DNA of 64,000 nt from Clostridia bacterium (lineage in GTDB: Bacteria > Bacillota > Clostridia > Oscillospirales > Acutalibacteraceae): assembly GCA_017397845.1 (NCBI GenBank), contig JAFQHU010000018.1, forward strand, positions 124,001 through 188,000. Direction: 5' to 3'. Shown in pieces: positions 28,501 to 43,500 of the stretch (the stretch's first letter is position 1; each line of letters starts with the position of its first letter). The position numbers and the translations under genes were made by a program. Under the pieces are notes generated by a model. It was not told where the DNA came from. It made no database searches and worked only from the letters and a program-made list of their open reading frames with translations.

Positions 28501-31500
28501 TACCAACAAGATCAGGTGATTCTGTGTTGATGTTGAGCTTGGTTGCAAGTGCTCTCAGGAAGTCATCGGAGCATACTGTTGAAAGTACATACATGAGACC
28601 GTCTGCACCGTCAACTGCGAATTCCTTAACGTGCTTCTTACCGGGCTGATAATCATAGCCTACTTCACCTTCTGTGAGAGTTACAACGTCAGATTCAGAG
28701 TATGTGATAGCATACTGTGCAATCTTCACGAAGAAGTCTGCGGGAAGGAGGTTGAGAGTTGTCACATCTCCGGTAGCTTCATCCATGAAGCCGAGACCGT
28801 TGATGAGGTTGTTTACGCCCTGAACAAGCTTTTCGCCCTTAGTGCCTGCGATACCTGCAATATCATCAAGGTCCATATTGATGAGACCCTTGAGAAGAGC
28901 ATTGATATCGTCCATATCAATAACTGCGCTGAGGAGTGAAAGGAAGCCTGTGATGGGAGCGAGGATACCGTTGACTGCTTCTTCAACACCGTTTGAGGAG
29001 ATGAAGTATGAGAGACCTGCTACGATGTCAACGATTGTATTGATGGGTTGTTCACCGATTCTGTCTACGAGAGCGAGTACTTCTCTGAGAAGTGATTCTA
29101 CGCAGCCTACTGCTGTATCAGCTACTGCAAGATCCATTCCGAGAGCTTTACCGAGAGGAACGATTACGTTAGCCCAACCGTTGCCGCCCTTAAGCTGGAG
29201 ACCGTCGATGAGAATTGTTACGTTTTCACCTCTGAAGAGGAAGTCAAGAACCTTGCTCAAAGGAGCAACTACTTCAAGGATGATATCGATGAAGAGGTCT
29301 GCCTTCTTGTCGTCGTCAGTGTATGTGAAGCCCCACTTGTGAGATGAGTAATCTGCCTTTTCTGCACCTTCTGAGGTGTAGTTTGCAACTACCTCTGCCC
29401 ATGTTTCAGCTTCGCCGAAGAACTTGGCAAGATGTTCACCCTGAGCGAAGGTTGCAAGATCAATCTTCACGCCGAGGATGTCATCAAGGAGACCGTTAAC
29501 GGTATTGAATGTATTGGCATCCATACCGCCCAAGATACCTACGATAGCACCAATGATAGTGTTCATGAGGCTGTCAGTGAATGCATACTTACCGAGTACC
29601 CATTCAACAAGCTCTGTGATATTGCCTGTTGCACCGCTGTTTGCAATTTCAGTTACAAGAGCGGGCATATTGTCAAGGTCCTGAAGAATTACGAATACAT
29701 CGTCTATAGCGTTGTTAAGAACTGCATCAAGCTTATTGAGAGCAAGCTCAACCTTTGCCTTGGGCATTTCTGTGCTGTAGGTGTATTCAAGCTGAGCTGC
29801 GAGAGTATCATAGAGAACTGCAAGGTTTTCTACTTCGTAATCTGTAGCAGCGAGAACTTTGATTACTGTATCAACGAGAAGTGAAGGATTGTTGATAGCT
29901 TCGTTAGCTACGTCCTTAAGAACACCGAGCTTACCGTCCATGATACCGTCGATGGTTTCATCGAGAGTTTTATCCTTAAGCACGAGACCGAGAACAGCAT
30001 TGATGTTTTCAGTTGTGAGAACCATATCAAGGAGAGTGATGATGGTATCTGCAGCATCGCCTTCGATGTTCTTGCCCCATGTGCCGTGGAGGATATCCCA
30101 AACAGCGGGAGCTGTGAGGTCTCCGTTAACCTTAGAATCTGTGAACTTGATGCTGCCGTCTGCATTTATTACAGCAGAACCAGCTGCGATGTCACGGAAG
30201 CTGAGGTCGATTACAAGACCGAGGTCAGAAGCATACTTAGCGATAACTGTATCAACGAGATCTTCGAGTGTTGCGCCGTTAAGGTCAAGAGTAAGACCTA
30301 CATTGTAGCCGTTAGCTGCAACCTCGTCACCCATCTTGAAGTTGAGGATTTCCTTGGTTTCGTCAAAGATACCGTTAAGGTCAATAACGATAGCTACAGG
30401 AAGAACACCTTCGATGGATTTGAGAAGTGCGCTTACGGGAGCGATAAGGTTGCCAACGATTGTTGTAAGGCCGTCCTTGCTGATTGTATAAGCAAGGTTG
30501 CCGAGAAGGCTGAGAACGAAGTCAACGGGCTTGTCAAGACCGCCTGCAACATACTTGAGAACTGTTTCAAGGATGTAGCCGAGTGTGCCCTGAGTTGCGA
30601 AGGTTGCTTCATATTCAGACTGAGTCTTAATCATGTCAGCGGGTACGCCGAGAGCTTCCATAAGAGGAATGATAGCGTAGTTATATCCGCTGCCGCCCAT
30701 GATGTTGATTTCCTTGAATGCGCTGATGGCGTCTGCATTTTCTGCATTACCATCAGATGTACCGCCTGCAAGGAGAACTTCGAGAACGAAGTCAACGGGA
30801 GCGAGGAAGGATGTGAGGATAGCTACGAATCTTTCGATCTTAAGGTCGATAAGTGACTTGTCATCATCAGTGTCAGCATCAACCATAGTGTCAAGACCCC
30901 AAGCATAGTTGTATTCAGTCTTTGTAGTAGCTTCTGTGGTTTCAGTAGCGGGTACATCAACTGTGTACATTTCGATTACTTCTGCCCATGTGGTAGCGTC
31001 ACCAAAGAAGCCTGCGATGTCAGCATCCTTCTTATATGTTTCAACGGTAACGTCAACATCTTCGCCGAGAGCATCACCAACGATGTTGATGATATTCATG
31101 ACGTCAGCATTGAGACCGCCGAATATACCGGCAAGAAGACCAACGATGGTGTTAGCCATCTTGTCATTGAGAAGGAGACCTGCTACGAAATCAGTGAGAG
31201 TTTCGTTTTCTTCGAGGAGACCAACCATGGGAAGAATCTTACCAACGAGTGCATCGAGGTTTTCGAGTGCCTTGTCAGCTTCAGCCTTGGTTACAAGACG
31301 TTCACCGGCTTCGTTAGCCTCTGTAGCATACTTAACAGCCATCTTCTTAAGTGCTGCTTCGGGCTCTTCGATAGCGAAGAATTCAACAACATACTTAGTG
31401 GTAAGAGTGTTAAGGAAGTTGATTACACCTGCTACAGCACCGTCAGCGCTGAGGTATGTGATAACCTGATTAATGATATCCTTTTCATTTTCTGTAGCGA

Positions 31501-34500
31501 AGATGGGAAGGATTTCATCGATAGCGAAGGTGAGCAGACCGTTTACGAAGTATGTCTCAGAACCTGTTACAGGAGTCTTGGAGATACCGATAACTGTCTT
31601 TTCTTCACCGATTTCAGCGATAAGCTCCTTAAGAAGGTCAACTGTGATTACGAGATCAATTTTGCCTTCGAGGAGACCGTTGATGAGGTCAAGGAGACCG
31701 TCGATTGTTGTGTAATTGTCAAGGTTCACTTTAAGAAGTGATTCGATAAATGCATCTGTTTCACCTGTGATAGGTTCAACAACTTCGAGGAGACCCCAAA
31801 CAAGTGCGATGATGTTATCAAGAAGCACTGAAATGTTGTCTGCTGTTACGAAGTAGAGGAGACCTGCAAGGTGTTCAGCGATGAAGCTGATGGGACCTGC
31901 TGCGATGCCGTCTACGAGAGCGAGAACGACCTTAAGAATGTCACCGAGAACAACTTCGATGTCATTGGATGCATTGTACTCAGCTACAGACTTGATGTCT
32001 GCAACATCGAGGTCAAGTGCATCAACGAGAGCGAGGATGCCCTGTTCGTAACCCTTTGAGCCGCGGATTTCGATAAAGCCGTCGCCGAGAATTACGCCGG
32101 ATTCGATTTCTTCTTCTCTGTCGTCGTCAGGTGTGCCTTCGCCTGTTGTTGTGCTATAAACAGTTTCGAAGTCGCCTGCATATACGCCGTTAGAGGAGAG
32201 GAGAGTAAGAGTCTTGCCCTGGAAGAGAACCTGAAGAACAGGTGTGAGAGGCTGAACAAGAACCATGATAGCATCAAGGAGAGTATCAAGATTTGTTACG
32301 CCCCATTCTGCTTCGATAGCACACTTGCCGTCAGCATTCTTAGCAGCGTTAGCTTTAACCTCTGCCCATGTCTTTGCATCACCGATGATGCCGTTTATTG
32401 CTGCAACTGCTGTTGCATACTTATCTTTGCCTGCGAAGTGAGCATTGATAGATGCTTTGAAGTCAGCTGCTGTGAGTTTGTAGTTGCCGATCTTGATCAT
32501 GCCGAGAACGGTATCGATAATTTCTGTGCCGCCGAGAAGGTCAACAACAGTATTTACGATAAGGTTCATCACATCAAGGTCGCCTTCGATTACGAAGCCG
32601 TTAATGATGTCATCGACAAGAAGTTCGATTCTTGTGGATGTTTCAACATTGTTTTCATCAACGGGGATATCCTTAACAACGGATTTCTTGATGATGTCAA
32701 GGATTGAGCCTTCTTCTGCTTCACCCTTAACGAGGAGAGTAAGAACGAGAGGCAATGCTTCATTGATGATTGTGTCAAGCTTACCGGGAAGCTCGCCGGC
32801 AGCGATATCACCGGTATGGTCGATTTCAAAGTCAGCAATTGTCTTATACTCTGAGTACTTGATTTCGTAGCCTTCGAAGAGAGATACGATTACATCAAGA
32901 AGAGTAAGACCGGCAACATCACCGTTAATGAGTGTGATGATGTTTGTGATAAGTGTGCCTACAAGAGTCTTCTTATCCTTGTTGAGAGTTCCGTCTTCGT
33001 TCTTCTCATACATACTTGTCTCATCAATAAGTGCATTGAGGAGATTTTCTGAGAGAACATTTTCGAGAAGGAATACAAGTGAGTCAGCGATGTCAACAGT
33101 GAATGTGTTAACAACGTTGCGTACCTTACCTGTAAGCTTGTAGTGGTTCTTATGAACGGAATCGTCATACTTGGTGGAGTCGATAGCGATCTTATCGCCA
33201 ACGAGACCGCCGAATGCGCCGCCGTTTGCCATAACCTCAGCTTCGAAGTAAGTCTTGTTCTTATCTTCTGTGCCGATTTCTACTGCATAAGCAACATACT
33301 TTTCGAAGAAGTCAGCAGGAAGAAGATCTATGGGATTACCTTCAGCGTCTGTCTTATCTTTGAAGAGGAGACCGCCGACAAGGTCATTTATGATATTTAC
33401 AAGGTTCTTTGATGTGCCGATGTTAGCAACGATTTCGTCGAGAGTAAATGTCTTGACTGTGATCTTTGTCTTATCAGCGTTGATGTTTTTGTTATCAGCT
33501 GCAACAACTACTTCCTTACCGTCAGCATCAGTATACTTGTAAGCATCCTTGCCGTCTTCTGTAGTGGTAGCAGTGAGGTCATATTCGGTAGCTACGCCTA
33601 CACCGTTAGGCATGAAGTCACCGAGGATACCGCCGAGGAGACCGCCGAGAAGTTCATCAAGGAGAGCACCTACTGCGGGTTCTGCAACATCAAGGAGTGC
33701 AAATACGGGTGAAAGGAGATTTGTAACAAGCTTTTCAACACCGTTGGACTCGATGAAGTATGCGAGTGAAGGAACGAGAGTGAGGATGTATTCAACGGGT
33801 GAGTTGCAAAGTGCATTTACTACATTGAGTACACCGTCAGTAATAGCTGTGAGTGTTACAACACTGCCCTTAGCTGCCATATATTCGTCAGCTGTTTTGA
33901 GAGTGCCGAACTGATCAGCTGCGAGACCCTTAAGGAGAGGAAGAAGAGCATATTCGTAGCCTTCGCCACCCTTGATTTCGAGAGCTGTGGGAGCATCTGC
34001 TGCCTTGCCCTTGATTTCGATGGATTCGCCTCTGAAGAGGAAGTTGAGCACGGGTTCGAGTTCTGATGCAAGACCCCAGATAACATCAATGAATGCATTG
34101 ATCTTACCGTCGATGCCGTCAGCTGCATCAATACCCCATTCAACGCCGGAAATTACAACCTTGCCTGTTTCGGCATCTGTGTAGTAAGCGGCAACGTCTG
34201 CCCATGTAGCTGCAACGCCTTCCTCAAGGTCAGCAGCTACGATAGCTGTATTGATAACGCCTGCAAGAGCTGTGTCTGCTGCATTTGCTGCAACCTCAGC
34301 GGGTGTGAAGTTGATGCCAAGGAGATCATTGAGGATGGGAAGAACAGTATTCAGAGTATTTGCGAGACTGCCTGTACCGAGAGCACCGATGAGAGCGCCT
34401 GCGATAGTATCCATCATTTCATCCTTGATTGCAAGGTCAGCAAGGATAGACTCAAGGACCTTAGCAAGAGTTACACCTGTATAGCCGTTGGTTTCATCCT

Positions 34501-37500
34501 TAACGGAGCTGAGAGCACCCTTAAGGAATTCAACACTTTCAAGGAGCGGAAGAAGATCGGGAATAAGAGCAAGGAGAGCCTTATCGAGCTTCTTGATTGC
34601 ACGTCTTACTTTACGTGCTGTAAGGTTGGAATCAACTGAATATGCTTCATAATCGTAAGTAAGCTCTTCGAATGAAAGATATTCGAGAAGATCGTTTTCA
34701 ACATCATAGTGGTTGAAGTAGTTAAGAAGTACCTGAAGTACACAGTATCTGTTGTCGCCTGTGATACCTTCGATAACTGTCTTGATGGTTGCGTTCTTTT
34801 CATCTTCAAGGTCAACATTTGCAACTTCGAGGATGTCGAAGATGAGACCGTTTTCAGCGAGAACGAGTTCAGAGATAATCTGAAGAACAGTGTTTGCTCT
34901 GGTAGCAGCTACACCCTTGACATAACGTGTGTCGCCGCTGGTCTGAGCACCGAAGTAACGCATGGTTTCTACGTTGCCTACTGCAACTGTCTTTTCAACG
35001 ATCTTTGTAAAGATACCGTCGATGAAGGAAAGGTCAACACCCTTAACAAGACCCTTGATGAGTGCTATAAGACCGTCCTCAGTGAGAAGGTTATCAACGA
35101 TACTCTTAACGTCTGTTACGTTCTCAAGTCCGGGAATACCGAGACCACCGAGAAGGTTGCCGAGGAATGCATATACATCAAGAGCTACGAGAGGTTCATC
35201 TCTGCCTTCGATAGCCATTTCCTTGGCTGAAACAGCGTTAACCATATCAACGAGAGTGATTACGGGAGCGAGAAGCTGTTCAACAGCCTGTGCAAGACCT
35301 TCGGATGTGATGAAGAATGCAAGTTCGGGAAGAAGGTCGATGATGAACTGTACGGGAGCATTGAGAACCTTTTCAAGAAGCTTCTGAATACCGCCGATTA
35401 CCCATGATGCAAATTCAGCATCGGTTGCGATTGCTGCAACTGCATTCTTATCCTTTTCGATTTCGATACCGAGAGCTTCAGCTACGGGGATTACGAAACG
35501 GTCGTAACCGTCACCGGCGGAAACTGTGATACCGTCGAGAAGTACGAGATCGCCTTCTTCGAGCATGAGAAGCTTAAGCACGGGAACGAAGGGAACAACG
35601 ATATCTTCGAGGAGTGCAAGCACACCGGCGAAGTCTGTGATACCGAAGCTGTTTGTACCTGTAATCTGGAGAGCGTACTGGTAAACATTTACTGTTTCAC
35701 CGTCGATTTCTTCAGTTACAACATTGCCGTTTTCGTCTACAGCATAGAGGAATTCGCCGTCATTGGGAGCAACGATGGGATTCTTCTTTTCTGTGTCGGT
35801 TTCAGCATAGGTTGTGTGCTTTTCAGCATCAAATGCAACCTTGGTGTAGTACTTGTCATAAGCATCAGCCCAAGTGTCGCATCCGGCAAATACGGAAGCA
35901 ACAGTTGTGTTCTGCTCTTTGAAGTATTTGAGTGTAAGGTTGATACCGCCGTCAACGCCGCCTGTAAGCTCATAAACGAGAGTGAGGATGCTGTCGAGAC
36001 CGTCGCCCTTACCGAAGAGGTTAACAAGTGCGGTGAAGATAGTAGTAGCAAGACCTGCTTTGTCTTCTGTGTCTACGAAGAGAGAAGTAAGAAGGTTTTC
36101 TACAACTTCCTTAACAGATGCACCTGTAAGGTTAATGTTAAGGTTTACACCGAGTGCGGGAAGAAGCTCACCAACGAGAGGAAGAAGAGCTGTAATGAGA
36201 TTGTCAAGCTGAGCGGGAAGTGCTTCGAGTTCAGCTTCGTCAATACCGGTTGATTCCCAATCAACTGCGGGAAGCTCTGAATCGGTTGCATTTACACGTG
36301 CATCTTCATATACGACATTGTACCATGAAAGCAGGTTGATGAGGAGAGCCTCGATAGCCTGAGGATCATTGAATACGCCGTATACAAGTGCGCTGAGAAG
36401 TGCATTGGTGTCAAGTGAACCATCTGCCTTGATTACTTCAACGTCTGCGAGATATTCATCGGAGAAGTTGAACATATCTACGAATGTAGCAAGGAGATCA
36501 CGAACACCGGGCTGGAATACGATAGATTCGAGAACTGTAAGAAGAACAGTTTCACGGTCTACGTAATATTCTGTGTTAGCCAGCTCTTTATTTTCGATAT
36601 AGCTGTTGTCAAGGTTCGCAGTATCAAATACGGGATTTTTGATCATTACGTCGCCGTCGCCTTCTGTGTCATACCATGCACAGGATGCGAGAGTTGCGAA
36701 GAGCTGATCGTTGATGATGTCTGAAAGCTCAATGGGATCTTTGCCTGCGATTTCGATCTTGATACCAAGAATGAGATCCCAGAGAATATCCATAAATGTG
36801 AGCTTATCGAAGTCGATACCTGAATTGGTTTCACCGAATGCAGGTGTATCACCTTCTGCAGCAACCATTGCTACACCTGCTGCTGCATTAGCAGCCTGCG
36901 CTTCGTCGATCTTCTGGTCAACATATTCTGCTGCTGTTTCTGCTGCTTCAGGAGCATCTGCCTTGTTTGCGATATTGTAAAGGAGACCCTTAACCATACC
37001 CATAAGGTCAAGATCATAAATGTTCTTGATAAGGTCGGTGATAGCAGTTACGGGAGCAAGAAGGTTACCGAATACGATGTCGATACCGTTGCTTTCGAGG
37101 AAGCGTGCAAGGTAGGGAAGGATAGTTGCGATGGTTGAAACGGGACGTTCGCACAGTGAGTTAACGAGAGCGAGGAGTGCGTTTACGATTGATTTGAGAA
37201 GGATTGACTTGTCAGCGTCGGGATACATTACATCGATACCGTCATTGTCAATACCTGTGCCGCCGTAAACAGCTGCTTCGAATACGCTCTGGTTCTCATA
37301 GAAGCTGTTAAGGTAAGCTGTACCGTCAGCCTTTTTGAGTACGGGAACGCCGAGTGCTTCGATGATGGGAAGGATTACGCCTTCATAGCCGTCAAAGCCG
37401 CGGATTGTGATTTCATTGTAGAGGGTAAGGTTTTCACCTGTAAGGAATACTTCAAGGATGAGTGAGAGGGGTGAAAGGATATCCCAAACAACATCGATAA

Positions 37501-40500
37501 AGTCGTTCATATCCTGAACATTCCACTGCTCGTTGAACTTAACAGCAGTCTTCTGTGATTCTTCATTGTCAATCATCTTTGCAGAGATTGCCTGTTCCTT
37601 ACCGTCGGCAAGTGTAATCTTGGTTTCGTTAGCTTTATCAAGCTTAACGATATTTTCTACTGTTTCGTCACCTTCAACGGTGTTGTAGTAGTAGTAATAG
37701 ATTGTCTTTGCTTCGTCTGCTTCTGTTGCAGGATCGTCTTCAACCTTTTCAGTTTTCTGAATCTGGTTGTAAACGGGAATAAGTGCTACAACATCATCTT
37801 CGTCACCGTCATTATCAGCATCAACTGTTGCAGTTGTAGCTGTAGCGGACAGATCGAAGTAAGAAGCATAGATGGTTTCGCCCTTATCGTTTGTAGCTGT
37901 TACAAGTTCGTTTGTTTCTTCGTCAAGAACGAGAGTAGCATACTTGTATTCATAGTGCTTATGAGCTTCGCCCACTTCGCTCCATGTCTTAGCATCGCCG
38001 ATAAGTCTTGTAAGAATTTCGTTATTCTTGAATGCTTCGGGTCTGATGTCGATACCTGCGGCATTCTTAAGAAGATCGGAAATCATGTTGAGGATATCGC
38101 CAACCTGACCGCCTGAGAGTAAGCCTACGAGCATACCGAGAAGGTCGTTGATCATATCGTCAGTGAAGAGTTTATCTTCAAGGAGAGTGTTTACAAGGTT
38201 TGTAAGGGTAAGGTCATCTGCAGGGTCAACAAGACCGTGGAGAAGAGCGCCTTCCTTGGTAAGGTCAGCCTTGAAGAGGTTAAGAACTGTACCAACAAGC
38301 TTATCGAGATTATCGATAGCATAGGCAGTCTTTGTACGTGCGATGATGGAACCGTTCCATCCGTCAGCAGTAACATCTTCATATGTGGTCTTTCCGTCAT
38401 CATCATAGAAGTTGTAATGGTACTCTTCGATTGCCTTGAGCACAACCTTTGAGGATGCAGCTACGGTATATTCATTGAAGAGTGTGGTAATAAGGTCTAC
38501 GATTTCGTCGGGATTACGGAATACGCCTGTAAGAATATTGTCAAGGAGCGCAGCATCTGAACCGTTTTCGTCGGTGATGTCATAGCCGAGAACTGCACCG
38601 AGAACTTCCTTGAGTGTGGTATTAGCGAATACGAAATCAAGGATGAACATAAGTACGTCAGCCTTTGAAACTGTGAGCTGACCGTTTGCGGCGTCAACCT
38701 TTACATAGTTCTGATACTTGGAAGGAATGTTATGTGTTACGCCTGCGGAGTCTTTATAGCTTGCGCCGTAAGGATCACCGAGAGCTGCAAGAGATTCGAT
38801 CCATTCGTTGAGAGCTGCTGAACGGAGCTGTCTTGCCTCTTCGAGTTTTTCTTCATCTGTTACGCCTTCACTGTTTGTGTTAGCGTTGATGATATCCCAA
38901 GCCTGGTTTTCAACATCAGCATCAATAAAGGCAGTTACTGTTCTGAAATAGGGTTCGCTCTTCTTATAGAGACCTGCCATATCAAACTTGATGTTTGCAA
39001 CGAAGGAGATAGCAGATTCAGTAAGAGTAATACCGAGTTCTGTAGCGGGCTTGGTTGTAACAACCTTAGTACCGTCTTCTTCGTAAGTGATTTCGTCATA
39101 ATACTTAACGCCGTCTACTTCATAGAATCTGAAGTTCTCCTGGAAGGTGTACCATGTCTTTGTACCGAGGTAGTCCATAAGACCGGCACCGATACCGTTA
39201 ACGTCTACAGCGAGAACGGGAGCAAGTCTGTCGGTAAATACAGTTACGAATGTAAGAAGGTTAGCAACAACGTCGCTGAGACCGTCGCCTACGATGAAGT
39301 AAGCAAGAGTGGGAAGGAGCTGAGTAAGAGTTGCAATGGGATATTCAGCGAGAATTTCAACAAAGAAGAATACATAGTTAACGATAACTACGAGGAACTG
39401 TTCCATGTCGAAGGTGCCGTCCCAAATGATGTTACCTGCAGCTTCCTGTTCGAACCAATAGTTAGCACCATAAGTGAAATCTTTGTATGCAGCGGGAACT
39501 GCGTTACCTGCTTTATCAACCCAACCGCCGAAGGAACGTTTGGCGCCTGCGTTACCCTTAACAAGGTTAGCAGGAATCTGAGCTGCACCGGGGAACTTTT
39601 CGCCGCGCTTAGCATTGAGAGAATCACGTAAGGTTGTACCGTCTACGACAGTAGTGTCAAGATAGGTAAGAAGAGCATCCAAACCGAAACCTCTGAGGAG
39701 AGGAAGGATAGTGTCTTCATAACCGTCCATACCTTCGATATTAAGAGTGTCAAAGAGCTTAATTGCTGCGTTGGGGCTGCCTACCTTTTCGAGCTCAGCA
39801 CCGAAGAAGATCGCTTCAAGGATGGGTTCGAGAGGAGCGATGATGCCCCAAAGAGCTCTTACGAGAACTTTAATGTTTGCATAGAAGTCTTTTTCGTCAG
39901 CGCTGAAGCCGAAGGACCACTTAGCGGTGGTTTCATCGTATTCAGCGGTGAGGGCATACTTCTTATAAATTGCTTTGCCTGTTTCCTCATCCTTTTCGTC
40001 TGTTTTGACTGCGAAGGATTTGAGGTTTGCGATTGCTGAAATGTAGGTAGCTTCTTCACCGTCATCATTCTTATATGTGTAGGTGTAAGTACCTTCAGCA
40101 TTCTTTTTCTGTGTATAGAGACCAACCATTTCAGTTGCGGCTGACTCTGTATCATCGATCATCTTTGCTTCGATTTCTACTTCAGCACCGTCGATGATTG
40201 TCTTTGTAAGACCTGCCTTGTCAAGCTCAACTGTCTTTGTTGCGTCGTCTTTATAAGTATAAACATATACTGTCTTATTTTCGCCGCTCTCAGCATCAGT
40301 AACTTCCTTGGTTTCCTGAATCTGAGCGTAAGCGATGGCAGGAGCATCACCGTTCATAACGATGTTGCCGTTTTCGTCATACTTATAAGAGTTAACAGAG
40401 TGAGCTTCCTTGATCATTTCCCAAGTAAGATCTTCGCCGTCAACCTTTGCATCGTCTGTCACGGTAAGACCGTAAGACATGTATGCGATAGCGCCTGCGT

Positions 40501-43500
40501 TACCTGCCTTATCCTTAACAAGTTCTTTGTAAAGGTTAGCTGCAGTAATGTCGATGCCTGCTTCCTTAACGAGGGGCAGCCACTGACCGATGCCGCCGCC
40601 GAAAATACCGACGAGTGCATTATAAATTGTGGTTACAAGGCTGTCATTGTATACGAAGCCGCTTACGATGGTGGAAAGAACATCAAAAAGACTTTCTGTT
40701 TCACCAAGCTCAACACCGAGTGATGAAAGGTCGAGAGTACCTGTGGAAGCAAGAACTTTGAATACATCGGGAAGAGCTTGCTGGAGAACATGGTCAAGAC
40801 TGTCAAGAGTTTCGTTAACTTCAGCTTCATTGAAGAGAACGTTACCGTTTTCGTCTGTGGTTACGCTGTTCCAATCGTAGCCCTTATGCTCGATACCGTA
40901 AAGTTCCATTGTAGCATCGAGAGTAGCTTCAGCATTATCCAAAGCCTTACCCATGCTTACATAGAACATATCCTTACCCTCACCGGGTGTGTAGTCTGTG
41001 AAAAGGTCAACGAGGATACCTACAATAATATCTACTGCTGTACCGTCATATTTACCGTCCTTCATGGCGGGAGTCTTACAACGGTTGATGAGTTCCTGGA
41101 TAATGCCTGCCACACGTGCAGAATCTTCAGTTGTTGCATCACCGCTCTGATACCATTTCTTTACAAGATCACCGAAGAGCTTGAGGAAATCTTCAGTAAG
41201 AATTGAACGAACGAGAGTCACAAATACCTGACCTGCAACACCGTCGAAGCGTGTCATTGCGCCATAACCGCCTGTGGTGGTAAGAGGAGTTACATTTGAT
41301 GTGTAAGTTGTGCTGTTACCGCCGAGAACTGCGATAGAGCCGAAGTCGATGAAGGAATTGATTGCGATCTGGTTGTCAGCGAGACCTTCCTCAGCAAGAG
41401 CCTTGGAAAGAGCTGTATTGATCATTGTTTCGAAATCGAGAACTTCGTCAAGAAGAGCTTCTATATCAAGCTCAAGAAGCTTTGCAAGGATAGGATCAAC
41501 AATATTGAGAATTTTGAGAACTGCACCTGCAAGGTTTTTGATGGACTGTGCAAGGTTAGATGTTCTTGCGATTATATCATTACCTGCTTCGTCCTTTTCT
41601 CTTGTATTATAGGAGTATGTGTACATGAAGTATGCAAGGTTCGGAAGCTTTTCGAGGAGCACTGTAAGAGGACTGTCAAGAAGACCTGTGAGACCTGTAG
41701 CCTGGTCACCTACAAGTAATGCTCGGATAGCTGTGAACAGCGGAGTAAGAGGTGAGTTTACTGCCTGCCAGTTTCTGTTGTTACCCTTGTTTACCTCAGG
41801 TGTAGTTGTGCCAAATACATATTCCATAAAGTTTGCATTTGACATTGAAGCTGTGTAATAGCTACTGTTAGCATCCGGCATCTTAACGCCGCCTACACCG
41901 AGAGCTTCAATAATCATAACCATACCTGACTGGTAACCGTTGGCACCTTCAAGTGTAAGTTTGTCAAAGAACGTGAGATCTTCACCGCAAAGAATGAGTG
42001 AAAGAATGGGATTGAGGGGTGAAAGAAGGTCTGTGATGAATTTGAAGAATGCATCTACCTTCTGTTCGGTTGTATTGAGTGTCTGACCCTGGAACCAATC
42101 ATAGCCTGCTTCAGGAGCCTTAACGTCGAGCCAGCTGAGGTCTTCGGGTGAAGTTGCCTTACCTGCTGCTACTGCTGCATTATACTGACCTTCAAGCCAT
42201 TTTGCGATACCGGGGTTATTGAAGTTGGAGCTGTTTGTCTTTGTATAGAAGCCTGCAGGGCTTACATCGAAGCCGAACTTAGCGAGTGTGGGAAGAAGCT
42301 TGGCAACGGTTGCTCCGCCGAGAATTCCGGGAAGAAGACCGGGCTTTTCTTCCATTGCGCCTGTTTCCTCATTCTTAACCTGAGTGGGATTGAAGAGAAG
42401 CTCAACAACCAACTGGAGAACTCTCTTGTCGGAAACAACTGCACCAACGATAGCTGAAAGGCCCTTATCCTTATTGTCTTCAATAATATCTTTGACGAAG
42501 CTGATGTCGAGCTCCTGTCCGAGAAGAGCTATAGGCTTACCGAGTACGCCGTCAAGCATGGGAAGAACAATATCAAGCACTGTGGGAAGAATTTTCGGAA
42601 TAAGGTTATCAACATTTTTGATTGCTGTGTTTACCTTATCGATGCTGCCTGCTGATTCGGTGAGATATCTGCCGAGAACGAAGTAATCGGTTCCGGCTTT
42701 ACCTGCGGTGTTGCCTTCCTTGTTTGCCCAAGGAAGATAATTTCCGTCAGCATCTTCTTCTGTGAATGTATTGAGATAATTGTAAAGGTCAATCTGGTAT
42801 TCGTTGATAAGTGAAACGAGAATACCTACGATAGGCTGAGCCATACCGTCGAGAGCACCGAGGATATTGGCGGCACCGTCACCGAAGAGAGGTGCAAGAG
42901 TGGTCAGAAGACCGTCATCCAAAATCCAGCGGAGAAGTACCATAAGTACGTCTGAACGGTCAGCTGTAAGATGATAAATATGGTGTGTTTCACGGATACC
43001 GGCAACTGCCTTATATGTTGCGGAGCACATGGACATAAGACGGTTAACGGGAATAGTAACATTCAGTGAAAGACCCTTGCCGTCCTTTGTGAACAGGTCG
43101 AAGATCTTATCTCCGCCGAGACCGAAGAGTACGGGTGCCAACTTACCGGGAGCAAGCCAATAATTACCGTCCTTATCCTGGTAGGCAACATTCATTGTTG
43201 TTCTGTCGCTGTCTGCAGCAGGAACCTCTGTTGACGGATTCTTGAAGCGACCGTTAACAAGATCGTAGTAAACGGGTTTACCGCTACCGTCGGCAAGATG
43301 ATTGCCGTTTTCGTCCACAGTATCGATTACCGTCAGATATCCTGTCAGATTTTTGACACCGGGATCTCCGTCGGCGGCGATGGGTGTTTTATCGTTACCG
43401 TTTTCATCCTTCGACCACGCCGGTCCGTCCGTAGTTGACTGAATCTTCGTCAGCGATTTAAGAAGTCCTGAGAAGCCGTTTGTAAGATCAACGCCTAAGT

